From assembly GCA_002371135.1 (NCBI GenBank), contig DFGB01000041.1:26123-37026 (forward strand): DNA of 10,904 nt, given 5' to 3'. Below are positions 5,974 to 10,904 of the stretch, piece after piece (position 1 is the stretch's first letter; each line of letters opens with the position of its first letter). Made by a program: the position numbers and the translations under genes. The notes beneath the pieces are model-generated. The model did not search any database. It had not been told where the DNA came from and saw only the letters and a program-made list of their open reading frames with translations. The DNA comes from Verrucomicrobia bacterium UBA3761. GTDB lineage: Bacteria > Verrucomicrobiota > Kiritimatiellia > RFP12 > UBA1067.

Positions 5974-8900
5974 TCAATACAGTTTCTTGCCGTAGACAAG
6001 GATCTTCGAGAGACTGAAACTCTCCTTCTGCTCGCGGCCGTCCTCCGTCTCGCTCCGGCTGCGGCGCACGCGCACGTACCGCGCGCGCGGCGCCTTCGCC
6101 AGCGAAAACTCCACTCGGTACTGGTCGCGCAGCCGCGCGTCCTCCAGCACGGTGCGCCACGCGACGCCATTCTCGGAAACCTCCACCGCGAGCGGCAGCT
6201 GGCGCTTGCGCCGCGCCTCGTCGGGCGAGCGCAGGATGACGGCGATGCCGCGCAGCGAACAGGGGCCGGCCAGCGTCACCATCGCCCACGGCTCGGCCCA
6301 CTGCTGGGTGGTGAACGTGACATCCTGGACCGGCGAGGCGTCGAGGGCGCGCGGATGGAGCGCGGGCGTGTCGGCCGGGCAGGTCTTCGAAATCGTCAGC
6401 ATCCCTTCGGCCGAGACGAGCTCGCCGCCGAAATCCCGCTCCTTGAAGCGCGGCCCCTGGACCGGCCGGCCGATCTTCTCCTGCATGGCGGCGAACTGGC
6501 GGAACGCGGCGACGTTGCCGCCGTTCTCCGCCGCGAGGATGAACGTCCCGAGGTCAGGCCGGCCGTTCTTCGCGGCGGCGACGGCCTGCGCGCCGCCGAT
6601 CTTGCCGCGCATCTCCTTGGCGAACGTCGCGGCGAGCTTCGGCAGCGTCTTGAGGAAGCGCGCCGCGCGCGCCTCGTCCGCGAAGATGAACGGCGCGCAC
6701 CAGCCGAGAACCTGCGCGAAATACGTCTTCGTACCGTACTGCGCGGCGACGACGCTCCCGACCGCCCGCTCCATCAGTTCCGCGCGACCCACGAGCGGCT
6801 TCGCCCAGCGCGCGACAACGAGGCTGATGTCGCCGTCGTCCTGAAGCGTCTCGTCCGGCTGCCGCAGAAGCGGCACGAACGATTCCAGCGCCTCGGCGAG
6901 CGCATCCGGGCCGCTTTCCCGCGCGACGCGGTCGAAATAGGGCGTGAGCAGGTCCCACAGCGGATGCCGCCACCCGTTCAGCGCATTGATCGCGGCGCGC
7001 GCGTACGTCCGGTGCTCCTCCAGCGGACGGTTCGCGCGCATGATCCAGTCGCCGTAGGCGCGCCAGGCCGTGTAGTGGCCCGGCCACGCGTTGCACGCAT
7101 GGCGGTAGAGGCGCATGACCTTCGCCGCCGGCGCGCCGCGCCGCGCCGCCAGGCGCGCGAGCTCCAGCCAGCGGTCCGCGTCGAGCCGCGCCTCGCGCTC
7201 CCCTTCGAACGTGGCCTCCGCCGCGATCGTGTACGTCCAGTGGCGGGCGTTCGGCCAAAAGCCGGGGAAGCCCGTCGGCGGCGAGATGAAGTTGCCGATC
7301 CGCCACGTGCCGTCCGGCAGCCGGCGGGCGAAGGCGCAGTGCCCCGGCTGGCCGACAGGCGCGGACGGAACGCCGTGCGCGTTCGCGCAGCACGAGGCGA
7401 ACGTGGACAGTTCGCCGCAGACGCCGCCGACGAGGTAGGAATACGTCCGCTTGGGCCATTCGCCCGCGCGGACCCACGGCTCGTAGTAGTGCGGCGAATG
7501 GACGGAGCGCCCGAAGCAGTTGAACATGCGGTAGGGGACGGCCCCGAGCATCTCGTCGGCGCGCGCGGCGGGCAGATTGGCGAACGCGTCCAGAAAGCGC
7601 TGCTGGTTCGGCTGATCGTCGGTGGCGTCGCTGCCGTGCAGCTGCCAGACAGCGTAGCGCCAGCGCCAGACGGGCTGCGCATAGGCCGCCTTGTGCAGGC
7701 GGTTCGAGAGCGCCGTCGTGCGCACGGCGTCGAGCCAGTCCGCCAGAAACGCCTCGTCCGCGTCCGGCCGCTCCAGCGCCGTCGCGGTGGCGAAGCGGCG
7801 GCCGCAGCCGTCCGCGCCGTCCAGCCAGCGGCCGTTGTCCTGAAAAAAGAGCGATTCGAGCGCCAGGAGCGACTCCGCGGCCCGGTCGCAGGTTCCGCTC
7901 CACGCGAAATCCTCCATCCATTCGCGACTGGAGAAGAACGCCCGGAGAAACGCGCGCGCGCCCGGCCGCGCCTTCAGCGCGTCCCATCCGCGCGCACCGA
8001 TACGCGAGAGGACGGCGCACAGCGCGATGTCGCGCTTCTCCTGCTCCGTGAACCCGTCAGGACCCGGCTTGACGGAGGCGAGGCGCTCTTCGACGGCGGC
8101 GAGCTTGAACGGCGTCGTCACCGCCGGGGCATCCGCCGGGCGCGCGCGCACGTCGGCGCGACAGGGCGCGGCCGTCGCGATGCGCTCGCCCGCCATCTTC
8201 AGCAGCCCGAGCGCGCACTGGCCCCAGACGGTGTCGCGCCCCATGGCGAGGACGGCTTTCAGCCGCTCCGTGTCGCTCGCCGACACGACCTGAGAGCCGG
8301 TTCCGTTCGCCGTGCGGTAGGCGAACGCCGCCATCTCGACGGCCTGGCGCTGGACGACGCTGAGGTGGTTCGTCGGAATCCGGGCGAGCGACGCCAGAAA
8401 CTTCTCGCCCGCCTTGCGATTCGCCCCCCGGCCGTATTCCGTCGCGCGCTCCACGATGTCGAATCCGTCGCCGAGCAGGAAGCGCTGCCGCCAGCCGAAG
8501 CGGTCGTCCGCGTCGATCTCCTGCAGGTGCGCCCACGGGCCGACCCACGCGAACGGCCCTTCATAGAGCTGCGGGACGGAAAACCGGCCGACCTGCGCTT
8601 CCAGCAGCTCGAACGCGCGGCCCGCCGCGTCCGCCGCCTGCGCCGTGCTGCCGCGCCCTTTGCCGAAGAGCGCCTCCGCCTCGTTCCGTCCCCTGGCCGC
8701 CGCCTCCACGAGACCCGCGAGCGACTGCGGCGTCACGTCGAAGGGAATGTTCTCCAGCTGCGCGAAGAGGCGGCGCGGCTCTTCGGTCAGGCACGTGATG
8801 GCGGGCAGGCGGCGGGAGGCGACGCGGAACGGCGCGACCTTCTCGTTCGCGGCCGCGACCTTCGGCGTCGGCTCCTCCATGTCGTCGTAGACGCGCAGGT

Positions 8901-9072
8901 CGTACCGTCCGCCGAGCGCGCGGCGGAACTCGGCGCTTTCGAACACGCGGCGGACGCTCTCGCCGCTGACGCACCAGTCGCTGCCGCACTGGAGAACGAG
9001 CAGATCACGCCCGGCGCCGGCGCACGTTGCACACGCGCCCGCCAGAGCAACCAGAGCGATCAACTTCCTCAT
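5974..9072 (-). CDS. Secreted thioredoxin-like / transglutaminase-like / discoidin-like protein (1032 aa)
   Basis: Residues 1-20 are an export signal (MRKLIALVALAGACATC); Cys14 could be a lipoprotein site, though the lipobox is weak. Residues 22-130 look thioredoxin-like (LLVLQCGSDWCVSGESV at 24-40) but lack the usual CxxC. A long helical region follows. The core resembles a transglutaminase/papain-like fold: GGVCGELSTFAS at 549-560 (Cys552), GQPGHCAFARR at 574-584 (His578) and DGTWRIGN at 587-594, where Asn594 sits where many relatives have Asp. More helices run to about 880. Residues 885-1030 resemble an F5/8 type C (discoidin) beta-sandwich (LRGIAVILRS, LPLAVEVSENGVAW, ARYVRVRR). It may cleave or crosslink a protein or peptide substrate held on glycan or surface; activity is inferred. 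ATG at 9072 is preferred over in-frame GTG at 9102 because of the signal peptide and promoter. Coding sequence is very GC-rich. Confidence 0.85.
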   Translation of the reverse strand: MRKLIALVALAGACATCAGAGRDLLVLQCGSDWCVSGESVRRVFESAEFRRALGGRYDLRVYDDMEEPTPKVAAANEKVAPFRVASRRLPAITCLTEEPRRLFAQLENIPFDVTPQSLAGLVEAAARGRNEAEALFGKGRGSTAQAADAAGRAFELLEAQVGRFSVPQLYEGPFAWVGPWAHLQEIDADDRFGWRQRFLLGDGFDIVERATEYGRGANRKAGEKFLASLARIPTNHLSVVQRQAVEMAAFAYRTANGTGSQVVSASDTERLKAVLAMGRDTVWGQCALGLLKMAGERIATAAPCRADVRARPADAPAVTTPFKLAAVEERLASVKPGPDGFTEQEKRDIALCAVLSRIGARGWDALKARPGARAFLRAFFSSREWMEDFAWSGTCDRAAESLLALESLFFQDNGRWLDGADGCGRRFATATALERPDADEAFLADWLDAVRTTALSNRLHKAAYAQPVWRWRYAVWQLHGSDATDDQPNQQRFLDAFANLPAARADEMLGAVPYRMFNCFGRSVHSPHYYEPWVRAGEWPKRTYSYLVGGVCGELSTFASCCANAHGVPSAPVGQPGHCAFARRLPDGTWRIGNFISPPTGFPGFWPNARHWTYTIAAEATFEGEREARLDADRWLELARLAARRGAPAAKVMRLYRHACNAWPGHYTAWRAYGDWIMRANRPLEEHRTYARAAINALNGWRHPLWDLLTPYFDRVARESGPDALAEALESFVPLLRQPDETLQDDGDISLVVARWAKPLVGRAELMERAVGSVVAAQYGTKTYFAQVLGWCAPFIFADEARAARFLKTLPKLAATFAKEMRGKIGGAQAVAAAKNGRPDLGTFILAAENGGNVAAFRQFAAMQEKIGRPVQGPRFKERDFGGELVSAEGMLTISKTCPADTPALHPRALDASPVQDVTFTTQQWAEPWAMVTLAGPCSLRGIAVILRSPDEARRKRQLPLAVEVSENGVAWRTVLEDARLRDQYRVEFSLAKAPRARYVRVRRSRSETEDGREQKESFSLSKILVYGKKLY

Positions 9073-9079
9073 GTGCGTC

Positions 9080-9109
9080 AATCTATCATTTCCCCTTGCC
9101 ACTTGTCAA
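9080..9109 (-). promoter_or_regulatory. Promoter of the transglutaminase-like gene, probably leaderless
   Basis: On the minus strand there is a perfect -35 TTGACA (9104-9109), an 18-bp spacer and a -10 TAGATT (9080-9085; four of six consensus bases). Only 7 nt lie between the -10 and the ATG at 9072, so the transcript would start at the codon itself. No Shine-Dalgarno sequence lies at a usable distance; an AGGGGA sits too far upstream and within the promoter spacer. This argues against the upstream in-frame GTG at 9102. Confidence 0.6.
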
Positions 9110-9212
9110 GTTGCGGACGGCCCTTTGTTTTCATCCACAATTCTACATCGCGGACACGCACGCCCATCACCCCACGGAAATGGGGCGCACGGCCAATCGG
9201 TTCGAGCAGAGT

Positions 9213-10904
9213 TCAGCGCAACCCGCAGGCGTTTTCCGCGCGCCGAATGACGGATTCGTGCGCGGCTTTGAGAATGGCCGGATCGAACTTCAGTACCTTG
9301 CGGTCGTAGGAGAGAAGGCCGTTGATCTCGATCTCGACGTCGGTCGTCTGCGTGTAGATGGAGCCCGCAAGCCCCTGCTCCGCGAAGTCGCCCAGCTTCT
9401 CCATGAGCGCGAGATACGTCTTCTCCAGACCCTCGCGCGTCTTCGTGTCTTCAATGCCGCCGTAGCCCCAGTCGCCGTCGCTCGTCTCGCCGAGCGCGGC
9501 CCGGCCCTGGTCGAACGCGCGCCAGACATGCCCCTCGACCGGGTGCCCCAGCCCGCCGAACTCGCCGAGGAACGAGACGCGCCGGTCGTTCACGGGCGGC
9601 ATCGCCGGGCCGCGGTAGCGGTGGTAATCCACCACATCCGCCGCCTCGCACACGCCCGCCGGCCGGTGCGCCGTGATGACATGCGGCTTGCGCCAATCCA
9701 GCTGCAAAGCTCCGCCTTCCCAGTCGTCCCAGCCGCTCGGGCCGTCCACCAGGCGCGTCGGATCGTCGCGCCTGACGAAATCAAGCGTCGTGTGCGTCAG
9801 GTGCGGATCGTGCTGGCCCCATCCCTCGTTGTACGGGACCCACATGACGATGGACGGGACCTTGCGCAGCAGATCGATCATGCCCTTCAGCTCCGCGCGG
9901 TAGAGCGCATAGCCCTTCACGGTCGAGGCCTTGAACGGACCGTTCGGGTCCGTGTCGTGGCACGGCATGTCCTGAAGGACGAGCAGTCCCATCCTGTCGC
10001 AGAGCGCGTAGTAGCGGAGCGGCTCGACCTTGATGTGCTTGCGCATCGTGTTGAAGCCGCAGTCCTTCAGCGTCTGGATGTCGAACGCCATCGCCTCTTC
10101 CGAGGGCGGCGTGAGGAGTCCATCAGGCCACCAGCCCTGGTCGAGCGTGCCCATCACGTAGTATGGCTTGTTGTTGAGGAAGAATCTCAGCACGCCCTTC
10201 GCGTCCCTGCGCTTCTCGAACTTGCGCATCGCGAAGTAGCCCTTGATCTCGTCCCTGCCGTAGCGCGCCGTGAAGTGGTAGAGGTTCGGCTCCTCCGGCG
10301 ACCAGAGCGCGACGGGCGCGGGCAGCTTGATCGTGCAGGGGATTCCGGGGACGAATGTCGCGCGCAGAGGCGCAGAGGGAATGTTGCCATTGTTGCCAGT
10401 TTCAATTTCCAATTCCAATTGCTCATTGGCAACATTGGCATTGGCAACATTTCCACATTGGCAACATTCAAATGTCAGCGTCACCTCGCCCTTGTCGATG
10501 TCGGTCGTCACGTCATAGTCGGCGATGTACGTCTCGGGAACCGTCTCCAGCCAGACAGTCTGCGTGATGCCGCTCGAGCGCGTATAGAAGCACGCGTGCG
10601 TCTTGAACGCCTGTTTGCCGCGCGACTGGATGAAATCCTCCGTCGGATCCCACACCAGCACCGTCAGCGTATTCGCGCCCTTCTTCGCGAATGGCGTCAA
10701 GTCGGCCGTGAACGGCAGCTGCCCGCCCTCGTGAAGCGCCACCTCGTCGTGGCCGAGATAGACGATGGCGCGGAAGTCCACCGCGCCGAAGTGGAGGAGG
10801 ATGCGTTCGCCCGGCTTTGGATCGAGGTCGATCATGCGCGTGTACCAGAGGTATTCGTCCGGTTCCAGCAGCCGTCCGCCGCATCCGGAAAGCGGCGCTT
10901 CCAG
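9213..10904 (-). CDS. GH2 glycoside hydrolase (N-terminus outside window)
   Basis: 563 codons plus TGA are visible; the frame is open at the window edge, so signal peptide and first strands are missing. Numbered from the edge: the rest of the GH2 sugar-binding domain to about 125 (LWYTRMIDLDP near 19, RSSGITQTVWLE at 109-120), an immunoglobulin-like domain to about 225 (PVALWSPEEPNLYHF near 200), then a TIM barrel with GFNTMRKHIK (283-292), acid/base Glu360 in VPYNEGWGQ and nucleophile Glu448 in FLGEFGG. Both catalytic residues are present, so the enzyme should be active. Sequence style is that of GH2 proteins annotated as beta-galactosidase or beta-glucuronidase; substrate is uncertain. It differs clearly from the other GH2 in the window. 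A microrepeat-derived stretch (about 147-175) interrupts the immunoglobulin-like domain in frame. The gene ends 141 bp before the next gene on the same strand. Confidence 0.93.
   Translation of the reverse strand: MEAPLSGCGGRLLEPDEYLWYTRMIDLDPKPGERILLHFGAVDFRAIVYLGHDEVALHEGGQLPFTADLTPFAKKGANTLTVLVWDPTEDFIQSRGKQAFKTHACFYTRSSGITQTVWLETVPETYIADYDVTTDIDKGEVTLTFECCQCGNVANANVANEQLELEIETGNNGNIPSAPLRATFVPGIPCTIKLPAPVALWSPEEPNLYHFTARYGRDEIKGYFAMRKFEKRRDAKGVLRFFLNNKPYYVMGTLDQGWWPDGLLTPPSEEAMAFDIQTLKDCGFNTMRKHIKVEPLRYYALCDRMGLLVLQDMPCHDTDPNGPFKASTVKGYALYRAELKGMIDLLRKVPSIVMWVPYNEGWGQHDPHLTHTTLDFVRRDDPTRLVDGPSGWDDWEGGALQLDWRKPHVITAHRPAGVCEAADVVDYHRYRGPAMPPVNDRRVSFLGEFGGLGHPVEGHVWRAFDQGRAALGETSDGDWGYGGIEDTKTREGLEKTYLALMEKLGDFAEQGLAGSIYTQTTDVEIEINGLLSYDRKVLKFDPAILKAAHESVIRRAENACGLR
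10380..10471. repeat. Microrepeat block inside the GH2 coding sequence
   Basis: Three identical copies of ATTGGCAACATT lie at 10425-10436, 10440-10451 and 10457-10468 on the plus strand. Next to them are TTTCCAATTCCAATTG (about 10406-10421) and, inverted, AATGTTGCCATTGTTGCC (10380-10397). The block is AT-rich within a GC-rich gene and can fold, with AATGTTGCC pairing to GGCAACATT. It is translated as an unusual stretch containing CCQCGNVANANVANEQ. Confidence 0.8.

Noticed and set aside
9140..9200. A terminator after the second GH2 gene (CCCCA-TTTCCG-TGGGG)
   Set aside because: The stem is only about 5 bp and no T-run follows on the minus strand, so I would not call it.
5899..9309. A 1136-codon open frame on the plus strand, opposite the transglutaminase-like gene
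   Set aside because: It is a shadow of a very GC-rich gene: Arg/Ala/Pro-rich low-information protein, TTG start inside the IS end motif, no promoter or ribosome site. The minus-strand protein has a signal peptide and recognisable motifs.

Overview
The window looks like a moderately to highly GC-rich chromosome of a gut or sediment bacterium, most plausibly from the PVC group (Kiritimatiellota, Lentisphaerae or Verrucomicrobia). This is inference from gene content: secreted GH2 glycosidases, a large secreted transglutaminase-like protein, a big non-secretory kinase-like protein, and gene spacers filled with period 7-9 bp microrepeats. No rRNA, tRNA or other phylogenetic marker is present, so the placement is tentative.

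Layout, right to left, because every intact gene is on the minus strand: (1) 10904-9213, a GH2 glycoside hydrolase whose N-terminus lies outside the window and which carries an odd in-frame microrepeat insert; (2) 9072-5974, a secreted protein of 1032 residues with a thioredoxin-like N-terminus, a transglutaminase-like core and a discoidin-like C-terminus; (3) about 5121-5906, a deletion remnant of an insertion sequence on the plus strand, with doubled terminal motifs, a frameshifted and internally deleted DDE transposase and an 84-bp palindrome; (4) 4974-2143, a 943-residue helical protein with a C-terminal phosphatidylinositol 3/4-kinase-like catalytic region and no Sec signal, possibly a translocated effector; (5) 1972-1505, a small acidic protein of unknown function; (6) 1349-1, a GH2 beta-galactosidase-type enzyme with a signal peptide, cut at its C-terminal end by the window.

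The two GH2 enzymes and the transglutaminase-like protein suit an organism that degrades glycans or glycoproteins outside the cytoplasm. The kinase-like protein and its small acidic neighbour are a different module; an effector and chaperone relationship is possible but unproven.

The least ordinary signal is in the DNA between genes. Two spacers (1403-1495 and 1988-2142) have the same composite plan: GATTTTC-type heptamers or octamers, then CTCTGTG or GCAGAG units, then an A-rich part, then inverted GAAAATC-type units. Each could fold as a long imperfect hairpin and each lies directly 3' of a gene. A related microrepeat block sits inside the coding sequence of the second GH2 gene. Two secreted-protein genes also have -10 hexamers only 6-7 nt before their ATG, which suggests leaderless mRNAs.
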